NCBI GenBank assembly: GCA_964477265.1
Contig: CAYZDJ010000001.1
Location: 342,363-406,362 of the forward strand
From: CAIVPM01 sp964477265
Lineage (GTDB): Bacteria; Bacteroidota; Bacteroidia; Chitinophagales; Chitinophagaceae
DNA: 64,000 nt
Reading direction: 5' to 3'
A program made the translations under genes and the position numbers. Within the stretch, counting starts at the first letter, position 1; each line of letters begins with the position of its first letter. Shown here one piece after another: positions 54,741 to 62,924 of the stretch. The notes under the pieces were generated by a model. The model did no database searches, was not told where the DNA came from, and was given only the letters and a program-made list of their open reading frames with translations.

Positions 54741-54811
54741 CTCGCAGAAATCGCTAAACACGCTGAATAAATTATTTTAATTTCTGCGTATTCTGTGTTT
54801 TCAGCGAGAAA
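54741..54811. repeat. inverted repeat CTCGCAGAAA...
   Basis: CTCGCAGAAATCGCTAAACA and TTCTGCGTATTCTGTGTTTT...GCGAG in inverted orientation, between the two DUF4331 genes; same style as the CACAGA family. Confidence 0.5.
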
Positions 54812-56560
54812 CTAAAACCTTGCTTGCTGTGTGTAATCATACCCTCTCCAAGGTGTTTGCACATAAGGGAAAGATGATTTAAAAGTGGTATCGTTTTTAG
54901 TAGGACCAGCAGTAAATGACAATACTTTTACTAACTGACTTGTAACTGGGCTACCACTACTGTAATCATCATACCACAAACCAATAGCAGCCAAAGCCAC
55001 GCCACTTACAGCTTGTAGCTCAATAGTAGTTACATCATCTTCCAATCTTCTGCCATTAGGAAAGCCATCCATATTTGGAATACTTTGCAAAGCAGCACTA
55101 CCATTAAATCTTGCATCTGTTAAACCCAACACTGCTGCATTAACTATTCCTAAAGAACTAAAGTCAGCAGAGTTTCTTGGTGTTGGTGGCACAGCCATAT
55201 TTAAACGCAACATATCGCCAAGCGTTGGTAAAAAGTTATTGATAAAAGGTTTGCCAGCAGCCAAAGGATTACCTGCTTTACCAGTTGCTAACTGATAAGG
55301 TGCAAGGTTGGGAACACCAGTGTAAAATATTGGTAAAATATCTACTGCACGTGGGCTTGTGCTATCTGGTAAAAGAATAGTACCAAATATAGCATCATCC
55401 AATGCAGTGCCAGCAACAGCAGGGCTTCCCTTTAAACCATATAATCCTTTTTTACCATTTCTAAAATCAAATGCACCTAAAGATTTTGATTGCACTCTTA
55501 ATGGACTTAAACCTGGAACAGCAAATCCAAATTGTGAATCATCCATATATAGAGCCAATTCTGGATTTTTAAAATAAGAAGCAAATTGTAAATCGTTGTT
55601 TGGTGTAGTTGCATTCCATTTATCTTTCATTCCAACAGGAATAACAGCTTCGTTGGTTAATGGCATACCTAAACGAGATACTTGTACCCAGTTGCCTGAA
55701 TTTGTAGTAGAGTCTCCACTAACCAATGTTCTCATTTCTTGACGGCTTGCACTTGCATAAACACCAATTACAAAATCAGCATCTAAAATATTAGCAGCTT
55801 GAGAAACATTTTTACCATCTTTTTGTAAAAGATTAATAGGTATTTTTAAAGCAATAGTGTGTACATTAAAACGAGCAACACCATCTTTGGTTTTGTTGGT
55901 TGTATTATTAGCTTGTCTGAATGCACCTAAATCAAATGCACCTGCAAGGTCAACAAAAAATGGATCGTCCACAGGGCCACAAAATACTTTTTCGCCACTG
56001 CTTGCAGTAGCAATAGCATTGGTCATTAAAGTGCCATAATTAGTGTTTAAACCTGCACCACCATTGATACTACGAGGGCCAATGTTTGCAGGTGGTACAA
56101 CGCCATTCATTACTATTGTTGTAAATGTGCTGCCACCATCTAAGCTCTTCTCACACTTGTAAACTGTTTTTAAATTTTGCTGCCCTAAACGAATGTTGAA
56201 GAATGTAGTACCATCCTGGTTTACCTGAGAAAAGGTAAAGCGATACAGGATGTCATCGCCACTTGTGCCTGTTTGGTTTTTGATGTGAATTTCGTAACGA
56301 ATGTTTTTTCCAAAGCTGTAGTAGTTGGGTCCACCTTCTGGCAACTCAAAAGGAATGTAGTTGGCAATAATGGTTACAGTGTTGGGATCATCGGGACTGC
56401 GAAAGGCATACAAATCTGTGTTGTCTGCCAAGGGGTCGTTTGAAATCAATGGTGCTTCTCGGTGAGAAGAAGCATTTGCTGAAACGCTTAATAGCATTGC
56501 AGCAAGTGGAAGGAATAAATAAAATTTCCAACCACTACGAGGTAGAGATTTTTTTCTCAT
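54812..56560 (-). CDS. DUF4331 protein without sorting domain
   Basis: 582 aa from the ATG at 56560 (MRKKSLPRSGWKFYLFLPLA, a signal peptide with a basic n-region). A full DUF4331 domain from SSHREAPLISNDPLADNTDL to YVQTPWRGYD, then it ends. It is the upstream member of the tandem pair and very similar in sequence to the downstream copy. Without a T9SS tail it is expected to stay in the periplasm. Operon or read-through to the second copy is possible across a repeat-bearing 114-nt gap. Confidence 0.88.
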   Translation of the reverse strand: MRKKSLPRSGWKFYLFLPLAAMLLSVSANASSHREAPLISNDPLADNTDLYAFRSPDDPNTVTIIANYIPFELPEGGPNYYSFGKNIRYEIHIKNQTGTSGDDILYRFTFSQVNQDGTTFFNIRLGQQNLKTVYKCEKSLDGGSTFTTIVMNGVVPPANIGPRSINGGAGLNTNYGTLMTNAIATASSGEKVFCGPVDDPFFVDLAGAFDLGAFRQANNTTNKTKDGVARFNVHTIALKIPINLLQKDGKNVSQAANILDADFVIGVYASASRQEMRTLVSGDSTTNSGNWVQVSRLGMPLTNEAVIPVGMKDKWNATTPNNDLQFASYFKNPELALYMDDSQFGFAVPGLSPLRVQSKSLGAFDFRNGKKGLYGLKGSPAVAGTALDDAIFGTILLPDSTSPRAVDILPIFYTGVPNLAPYQLATGKAGNPLAAGKPFINNFLPTLGDMLRLNMAVPPTPRNSADFSSLGIVNAAVLGLTDARFNGSAALQSIPNMDGFPNGRRLEDDVTTIELQAVSGVALAAIGLWYDDYSSGSPVTSQLVKVLSFTAGPTKNDTTFKSSFPYVQTPWRGYDYTQQARF

Positions 56561-56677
56561 AATGAAAAATTTAATTAATGAAGAAATAAGCAATTGTTAA
56601 TTGCAAGAATTGAATTACCATACTATGTACGCTGTGGAAATGGAAATGGATTTGTAAGGGAAGAAAATATTAAATCA

Positions 56678-56767
56678 TTGCTCTTCTAAGCTTGCAGCTT
56701 AGTAAACTATATTCTGTTGCCTAAGGCAACAAAATAAAACTGTTAGGCTGTAAGCCTAACAGAGCAA
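56678..56767. repeat. cluster of three hairpins within an outer stem
   Basis: Stem CTAAGCT/AGCTTAG (56686-56702), stem TGTTGCCT/AGGCAACA (56715-56731), stem CTGTTAGGCT/AGCCTAACAG (56740-56762), bracketed by TTGCT (56678-56682) and AGCAA (56763-56767). A cloverleaf-like fold in the 285-nt gap between two envelope genes. No protein-coding signal here. Confidence 0.65.
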
Positions 56768-56845
56768 GTAATATAGCTCTCAGAGCATACAGAAAAATTC
56801 TGCATATTCTGCAAGAAGAAAGTTATGTAATTATATATAAATAAT

Positions 56846-57115
56846 TTACTTGCCTTCCATTTTATTGCAAGTCTCTAAACTGCCCAACCTAAAACGAAAT
56901 GGAATTTTAATTGCTTTTTCTAATTGCCATTCTTTTTTGCAAAAAAATCCCCAGTTTAAGTAATTGTAGCTATTGGTTATTGTAAATGATTTGTATTTGT
57001 TGAAGGTAATTTCTTTCTTATGTAAAGTATCTGCAACCTTAGGCGTGTATTGACTTATAGCTTTTGTGCTAAACAAAAACATTGCTATAAAGAAATATGA
57101 AAATGATTTTTTCAT
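56846..57115 (-). CDS. 89-aa conserved secreted protein (RLGSLE..N..EGK)
   Basis: From the ATG at 57115: signal peptide MKKSFSYFFIAMFLFSTKAISQ, then TFNKYKSFTITNSYNYLNWGFFCKKEWQLEK and the C-terminal FRFRLGSLETCNKMEGK. The last motif is one I recognise as recurring at the C-terminus of short Bacteroidota proteins of unknown function. Two Cys in the mature part could form a disulphide. Located between the TonB receptor and the DUF4331 pair. Confidence 0.65.
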   Translation of the reverse strand: MKKSFSYFFIAMFLFSTKAISQYTPKVADTLHKKEITFNKYKSFTITNSYNYLNWGFFCKKEWQLEKAIKIPFRFRLGSLETCNKMEGK

Positions 57116-57169
57116 TAAGAAAGTAAAGGTGAATATTTTTGAATATAAAACTACTAAAGCGAGTAATAT

Positions 57170-57250
57170 TAACCACAAATTTCACAGAGTTTTCAATAGT
57201 TTTTTGTATTCTCTGCGTCTTTGCACCTTATGCAGCTTTGCGTGAAACCA
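57170..57250. repeat. CACAGAG-type repeat between envelope genes
   Basis: AACCACAAATTTCACAGAGT and CTCTGCGTCTTTGCACC with TTTGCGTG after it. Confidence 0.45.
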
Positions 57251-59506
57251 TTAAAAAAACACAGCCAACTTTAGCCTTGCAAAAAATGGTGTGCCTGGTG
57301 TAAAGTTTAACTCTGTTACAGAACTGCCTGTAGGTTCATTCTTTAACCTTGACTCTGTTGCAAACTGTGCTTCATTCCATTTAACGTTTAATATATTTTC
57401 AAGAGCCAAGCCGATTTCATATTTTGGTTGTGTGTAGTTTATAGAACCATCAAGTAAAGTATAACCCAATGCTGTTATGCTGTAATCTTCATTGGCTGCA
57501 CGATTGGCAATATAGCGATACGTTAATCCACCATTAAACCCTGTTTTATTTTTATAAAACAAACCACCTGTGCTGGTAATAGTTGGTGCAAGGGGAATAT
57601 AATCTTGCCCTTTGGTAACATCAATAGCACGTGGTTTGGTAAGGTTAACATTGGCATTGGCAAACCAATGCTGGTTGAACTGGTAACGTGCAATGATATC
57701 AATGCCTTCCCTATGAGTTTTTCCACTGGGTTCTACATTACCATCATCACCAACATAAACAAATTCTTGATCAAGATATAAATACCAAACTGCTACATTG
57801 ATGAATAAATTTTTTGTTGGTTTCAATATCACACCTAAATCGCTGCCATAAGCTGCTGGTAAAATTTCTTGACCTTTATTTGCTATTACAACACGAGTAT
57901 CGTTGCTGTGAAAACCCTTGCCACCCTTTACATACAACTGTACATTTTTATTGAATGTGTATTGAATGCTAAGCTTTGGACTAATGATTGACTGTGATTG
58001 TGCAGGTTGCTGTGTGGTGGTTAATTTATTTAAATAATCAAAGTGAAAATAATCATACCGCACACCTACATCAAGCAACCATTTACCAACGCTTAATTGT
58101 TTTCCTACATAAGCAAAAGCATTGCCCTCATTGATGTCTCCCTTTTTTATATTGTCCAAAAATTCACGCTTTACCACGTGTGCAAGCGTTGAGTTAAACG
58201 TAGCATCATACCTGAAACCTGCACCATAAGTTGTAACAATCTTTAGCTTGCCAAAATTATTTGTGGTATTATATTTTGACAAATAGCCAAAAATATTCCT
58301 GCTCTCTTTCTGGTTTATTTCATCACCATTCACATCATCATTTAAGAAAAAAGTAAAGTTGGAATAAAGGTTAAATATATACCTGCTGTAATAAGCCTGG
58401 TTTTCCCACACACTATTGTTTTTAAAGGTGTGCAGCAGTTTTGCACTTGCATTGTAGCGTTCTGTATTTCCTCCCTCGCTTGGGTCAATGCTGCCAAACC
58501 TGTCAATGCTTCCATCTTCCACTGCACGTGTAGGCACTTGTCCACTGGCATCCCATTTACTGGTAAATGCACTGGCACTTGCACTAAGCTGTGTGCGACT
58601 GTTGAAGGCATAATTGTATTTGCCAAAAATATTAATGCGATTGAAGTTTTGTTTGTTGATTGTTGGTCCATCAGTATAGTTAAATTCTCCCGCTATGTAA
58701 GCATTTTGTTTGTCTTTATTTTTTTTGAATACATCGAGCATAGCCAAAGCTCTATAAGTATTGTATTGTCCAGCTTCCAACTGAAAACGGCTTTTGTCAA
58801 TATTAGTAAATGTGCTGAAGTTTACATAGCCAGCAGTGTTTAAATTGCCTTGTTGTGTATAGTAAGGACCACAGCCAAAGTCAATGTTGTTAATGGTTTC
58901 AGGAATGATGAAGTGTGCATCAGCATAACCCTGACCGTGGGCATGAGACACCATATTAACTGGCATTCCATCAACCGAAACTTGAATGTCTGTGCCGTGG
59001 TCGCAATCAAATCCACGCAAAAAAATCTGCTCTGCCTTTCCACCACCTGCGTGTTGAGCCACAAATAATCCTGGTACAACACGTAGTAATTCCTGTGTAT
59101 TTTTTACTGGCTTTAAATCCAAATCTATTTTAGCAAGGGAAGTAAATTTTGATGAATTGCCAGCCGATAGCACAACCACGTCTTGTAGCATTAAAGCATC
59201 AGGTTGTAATTCAATCCTTATATTGCTATTTCCTTCTGAAAGTGTTGTTGTTGCTGGCTTGTAGCCAACAAATGAAGTAACCACACTTGCACTGCTGCGG
59301 GTAACTTTTATAGAAAAATTTCCGTTTGCATCAGTAATGGCGTTGCTGGTCTCTACCCCAGCTTCACTAATGTGTGCAGCCTCCAATGGCTGACGGCTTC
59401 TTGCATCAATAACTTTTCCTGTAACAATGGTTTGGGATGTTGCCATAAAAACGCCAAGCAACATACAAGCAAGCATTGCTGCTTTTGCTGTATAAATATT
59501 TTTCAT
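57251..59506 (-). CDS. TonB-dependent receptor with His-rich plug
   Basis: 751 aa. Signal peptide 1-24, a carboxypeptidase-regulatory-like beta-sandwich (about 26-100), plug (about 120-225) and a 22-strand barrel ending with aromatic FARLKLAVFF. The plug contains RGFDCDHGTD and VDGMPVNMVSHAHGQGYADAHF: C168, D169, H170, H188, H190 and H198, plus C212. Such a cluster suggests a metal or metal complex as ligand. No SusD partner is adjacent, which argues against glycan import. Neighbour of a HupE/UreJ gene. Confidence 0.9.
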   Translation of the reverse strand: MKNIYTAKAAMLACMLLGVFMATSQTIVTGKVIDARSRQPLEAAHISEAGVETSNAITDANGNFSIKVTRSSASVVTSFVGYKPATTTLSEGNSNIRIELQPDALMLQDVVVLSAGNSSKFTSLAKIDLDLKPVKNTQELLRVVPGLFVAQHAGGGKAEQIFLRGFDCDHGTDIQVSVDGMPVNMVSHAHGQGYADAHFIIPETINNIDFGCGPYYTQQGNLNTAGYVNFSTFTNIDKSRFQLEAGQYNTYRALAMLDVFKKNKDKQNAYIAGEFNYTDGPTINKQNFNRINIFGKYNYAFNSRTQLSASASAFTSKWDASGQVPTRAVEDGSIDRFGSIDPSEGGNTERYNASAKLLHTFKNNSVWENQAYYSRYIFNLYSNFTFFLNDDVNGDEINQKESRNIFGYLSKYNTTNNFGKLKIVTTYGAGFRYDATFNSTLAHVVKREFLDNIKKGDINEGNAFAYVGKQLSVGKWLLDVGVRYDYFHFDYLNKLTTTQQPAQSQSIISPKLSIQYTFNKNVQLYVKGGKGFHSNDTRVVIANKGQEILPAAYGSDLGVILKPTKNLFINVAVWYLYLDQEFVYVGDDGNVEPSGKTHREGIDIIARYQFNQHWFANANVNLTKPRAIDVTKGQDYIPLAPTITSTGGLFYKNKTGFNGGLTYRYIANRAANEDYSITALGYTLLDGSINYTQPKYEIGLALENILNVKWNEAQFATESRLKNEPTGSSVTELNFTPGTPFFARLKLAVFF

Positions 59507-59527
59507 TTAAAACTCTTTGAGGTTGGT

Positions 59528-59650
59528 GGAATGTTTCTCACAGATAACACAGATTTACACGAAAACCTGTATTCTTTTTATAAGTGAGAACAATAAATTT
59601 TACAGATAAAACACTGTACACAAAATCTGTGTACATCTGTGTAACCTGCA
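59528..59650. repeat. CACAGAT-type repeats
   Basis: CTCACAGATAACACAGATTT and, inverted, ATCTGTGTACATCTGTGTAA; the gap between the TonB receptor and the small secreted gene. Confidence 0.55.
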
Positions 59651-59654
59651 AGAC

Positions 59655-60020
59655 CTAACACTCGGGAGGGGGAGTTTTAATTGTATAGCTATTAGTAGGA
59701 ATATAAAAAACATAGCGAATATTATTGGCTAAAACTGCTATTGTATATGTAAAATTAAATGTTGGGTTTGTAACTATTGTATGCTCTGCTGCAAAGGTTG
59801 GTGCTTTAGCAATATCGTTTGTTTTTTCTGAGTCTGCTTTTTTTGTAAGGCTTAACGATTCAAAGTGTGTGTGGTACTTTCCGTTTTCCTTGTGCACTGT
59901 AGAAACGTGCTCAACCATCCAGAAAATATGTGCAGCAAGGTCTTTTACATAAGGCAGCACAGGCATCACAACACTTGTAGTGTAAGAAAACAGCAGTAAG
60001 TATGTGATAATTTTTTTCAT
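59655..60020 (-). CDS. small secreted protein, C-terminal PPPxC
   Basis: 121 aa. Signal peptide MKKIITYLLLFSYTTSVVMP, then VLPYVKDLAAHIFWMVEHVSTVHKENGKYHTHFE, rich in His (H at HIFW, EHVSTVH, YHTH), a variable middle, a beta segment and the end TIKTPPPEC. Same plan as the 128-aa protein at 34806 that precedes the metal-efflux operon. Possible small metal-binding or chaperone-like factor; function not known. Confidence 0.6.
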   Translation of the reverse strand: MKKIITYLLLFSYTTSVVMPVLPYVKDLAAHIFWMVEHVSTVHKENGKYHTHFESLSLTKKADSEKTNDIAKAPTFAAEHTIVTNPTFNFTYTIAVLANNIRYVFYIPTNSYTIKTPPPEC

Positions 60021-60080
60021 TTATTATTTTACAATAAAAACAATTAAACATACTTACGCTAAAACTTGAAGAACGGATTT

Positions 60081-60761
60081 CTACATATTAATAAACCTTT
60101 CAATCGTCCAGTAAAGAGCAATCAATCCAATTAAAATAGACATTGGATATACAATCCATTTTCTATAAAAAGGTTTTTTACCAAAAGGTAAAATCAACAA
60201 ACAGAACACAGCAAGTATGATGGCTATTTGTCCAAGTTCAACTCCTACATTAAATGAAATGATTGAAGTTGCAAATTTATTTCGTGGTAAACCTATTTCA
60301 TTTAAAGAACTGGCAAAGCCTAAACCGTGAATTAAACCAAAACCAAATACCAATAAAATTCTCCATGGTTTAAGTTCTGATATCAACATATTTTCTACAG
60401 CTACAAATAAAATAGATAAGGCTATAATTGGTTCTACCACTGCACTTGGGGCTACTATAATGCTTTTCATACTTAATGCAAGTGTAATAGAATGAGCTAC
60501 TGTAAAAGCTGTTGCTTGCCACAAAATTGTTTTTACTTTTTGGCTTAATAAACATAAACCAACAACAAATAAAATATGATCGAAACCTTGAGGAATAATA
60601 TGTGTAAAGCCCAATTTAATATAAAACAAAACAACATCCTGCGTTGGTGCTGCTTCTAAATTGTAATTGATAGTGTGGGCAAATGTGTTTGTAATGGCTA
60701 GTAAAACAAAAACAAAAGCTAATACAACTTTAATTGAGTAATTATTTTTTTTGAACAACAT
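60081..60761 (-). CDS. HupE/UreJ-family membrane protein
   Basis: 226 aa. Signal-like first helix ending FAH, then about six helices with the conserved GFTHIIPQGFDHILFVVGL (H54, D61, H62), FTVAHSITLAL (H90) and FGLIHGLGFASSL (H145). In Rhizobium HupE is a nickel permease for hydrogenase; UreJ relatives accompany urease. Neither enzyme is in this window. The intramembrane His/Asp set supports a divalent-metal transporter. Confidence 0.85.
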   Translation of the reverse strand: MLFKKNNYSIKVVLAFVFVLLAITNTFAHTINYNLEAAPTQDVVLFYIKLGFTHIIPQGFDHILFVVGLCLLSQKVKTILWQATAFTVAHSITLALSMKSIIVAPSAVVEPIIALSILFVAVENMLISELKPWRILLVFGFGLIHGLGFASSLNEIGLPRNKFATSIISFNVGVELGQIAIILAVFCLLILPFGKKPFYRKWIVYPMSILIGLIALYWTIERFINM

Positions 60762-60764
60762 AAA

Positions 60765-60840
60765 ACTTGTTTTTTTAACACATAGCTATCAAAGAGATTG
60801 TACAATATTTGCACTATGTTTCTATGTGCCTTTGTAGTGA
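60765..60840. repeat. ACATAG-type intergenic repeat
   Basis: AACACATAGCTATC and, inverted, ACTATGTTTCTATGTGCC; a relative of the CACAGA elements in position and build. Confidence 0.45.
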
Positions 60841-60862
60841 AGGTAATTAGCAGTAAAAATAA

Positions 60863-60896
60863 AAGGCAAAGCAAAATAAATTTCGCAATGCCTTTA
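60863..60896 (-). terminator. terminator of the TPR gene
   Basis: AAAGGC/GCCTTT stem continued by GCGAAA/TTTTGC, followed on the minus strand by TTTTATTTTT. It implies that hupE has its own promoter. Confidence 0.6.
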
Positions 60897-60912
60897 TCAA
60901 CCTCAAACTAGG

Positions 60913-62259
60913 TTATATATTTTTTAATGCGTTTGCAGTTTCTTCACTTAATGAAACACCTATGAATGCTGTATTTGCAGCAGCTTGTTGCAACATGGGT
61001 TTGGCTATTTCCTTTTGCCCTGCCTTTAAATAAATTAAACCTGCACGGCTTAACAAAACAGGATTTTTAGAGTTTGTTTTCAATGCTACTTTTATATAAG
61101 GTAATGCCTTTGCATAATCGCCTTTGCTATAATAAACCCAGGCTACAGTTTCGTTTACATCAATATTATTAGGCCTTCTGTTATACTCAAGCAAAGCGTG
61201 TTCAAGTGCTTTATCTGTATTATTTACTTTTAAGTAAGCATAAGCCAATTCTCTGTCGCCATAATGCCCAAGTGTTTCATCTTTATCATTAGCTTGTGCA
61301 TCTTTTGCTAATTCATCAATTACTTTTTTTGCAGTTTCTTCAGCTTTTTTTGTTTCACCAGCAGCCCTGTAAACATCAACCAATTCTGCCTTAATGCCAT
61401 TGTCATTTACTATAGCATCTGCTTTTTCAAAATAATCAATGGCTGTTTTATAATCCTTTGCAGCCAATGCCACACGTGCCAAACCAGTTAATGCATAAGC
61501 ATAATTAGGACGCATTGTTAAAGACAATTTATACAAAGTATCAGCACTTTTAAAGTCACCTGTTTTTTCGTAAAGCTGTGCAAGCTGTGTTCTTGTCCAC
61601 TCAGTATGTTCATCTCCTGCTCCACCGGTTTCCACAGCCATTTTCATAGCTTTAATAGAGTTGTTGTAGTCACCAAAAATCTCCCTCAAATAAGATACCC
61701 TTGAGTAAGAAGTCAGGTCTGGACGAATGGCATTCATTCTATCTGCATTCACCACAGCACTGTCATAATTGCCCATTTCCACATTGCCATCAACTAATAA
61801 ACCATATACATATGCATTGTTTGGATTTACTTGCTGGGCTTTGTGTGCAATAGCTAATCCATCTGCAAAATGATGTTGTGATAAATAAATCAGGGATTTA
61901 AAAACTAGGGCATTAAAATCTAATGAATCCTGTGCTAAAACCTTATTGGTATAATGCATTGCTGCCTTGTCGTAATAAGCATGGTTGCCAGTTTCACGAG
62001 CTTCCTGAATAAACAATGCTGCCAATTTTAATGTAGATTTTGTGTCTGCTGGATTTGTCTGTATGGCTGTTAATAATGCTGTTGCCTTCTTTTTTATTTC
62101 AATAAATTCTTTATCGTCAGCAGCGTCACCCTTTCTGTCCAGCAGTTCATAAACTGTGTTTTCTTTTTCTTTCTTGCTTTTATTATATTTAAAGCCAATG
62201 GCTGCAATAGCTATAACAAATATTATAACTAATGTAAAGTAGATGTTTTTTTTCTTCAT
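60913..62259 (-). CDS. membrane-anchored TPR protein
   Basis: 448 aa with an N-terminal signal anchor (YFTLVIIFVIAIAAIGFKY) and about nine tetratricopeptide repeats, for example HYTNKVLAQDSLDFNALVFKS, YGLLVDGNVEMGNYDSAV, YAYALTGLARVALAAKDYKTAIDYFEKA and VAWVYYSKGDYAKALPYIKVAL. TPRs scaffold protein complexes; the repeats face the periplasm. It is the first gene of the minus-strand envelope block leading to HupE, the TonB receptor and the DUF4331 proteins. Confidence 0.85.
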   Translation of the reverse strand: MKKKNIYFTLVIIFVIAIAAIGFKYNKSKKEKENTVYELLDRKGDAADDKEFIEIKKKATALLTAIQTNPADTKSTLKLAALFIQEARETGNHAYYDKAAMHYTNKVLAQDSLDFNALVFKSLIYLSQHHFADGLAIAHKAQQVNPNNAYVYGLLVDGNVEMGNYDSAVVNADRMNAIRPDLTSYSRVSYLREIFGDYNNSIKAMKMAVETGGAGDEHTEWTRTQLAQLYEKTGDFKSADTLYKLSLTMRPNYAYALTGLARVALAAKDYKTAIDYFEKADAIVNDNGIKAELVDVYRAAGETKKAEETAKKVIDELAKDAQANDKDETLGHYGDRELAYAYLKVNNTDKALEHALLEYNRRPNNIDVNETVAWVYYSKGDYAKALPYIKVALKTNSKNPVLLSRAGLIYLKAGQKEIAKPMLQQAAANTAFIGVSLSEETANALKNI

Positions 62260-62924
62260 TTTGTTTGAGGTTTGAAGTTGAAAAAATTGATTGCAGTATT
62301 ATCTACGCAGAAAGATGTGAAATAGATGTAACCAAGCTAAAATTTATTTAGCAAAAGGGGATGAAGGGTTTAAAAAATGGAAATATGGAGGCTTAATTTA
62401 AGGAAGATTTGATAAAAACTTGTTTCTATTATTATGGCAATTTTACCTCAGTTATATTCCTTACAAAAAGTACTAATTTTTTGCAAGTGAAAACAGCCAC
62501 TTTCACCAATGCCAATCAGTAAGGCTAAGCAAATTTTCCTAATAAAAGTTATTTAACCTATTTTTGGACGAGGCATTTTTGATAAAGTAAGTTTTTGGTT
62601 TATCTATTTTTTCATTACTTCCCTTGAAATTTCTACACTTTGCAATGTGAAAAATTATTTTAATTTTCGATGCTAATATTCACAGTCTTTTGTAATTAAT
62701 AGTGAAGTTGTTTAAAATTTATAATATTAAAAATGAGCGAATTAGAGATTTTACCACAGTAGTCACTGCGTTAAAGAAACACAGAGATAACTGAGCATTT
62801 CTTATACATCTCTTTTTTTTCTGTGAAATGCTTGGTTAACTTATGGGGTTAAAATAATTTAAAACAACTTAAGTATAACATAATAGCCATTTAAATTGAA
62901 CCATATTAAAAAGTAATACGTTTT
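62260..62924. other. intergenic region without a gene
   Basis: 665 nt between divergent genes. I find no ORF with coding character. It contains a CACAGAG-type repeat (about 62750-62850) with inverted arms AGCATTTC (62794-62801) and GAAATGCT (62825-62832), and otherwise A/T-rich sequence that should hold both promoters. Confidence 0.6.

Noticed and set aside
52217..56560. Assembly duplication of one DUF4331 gene
   Set aside because: The copies differ at many positions, including indels in the coding part, and have different ends.
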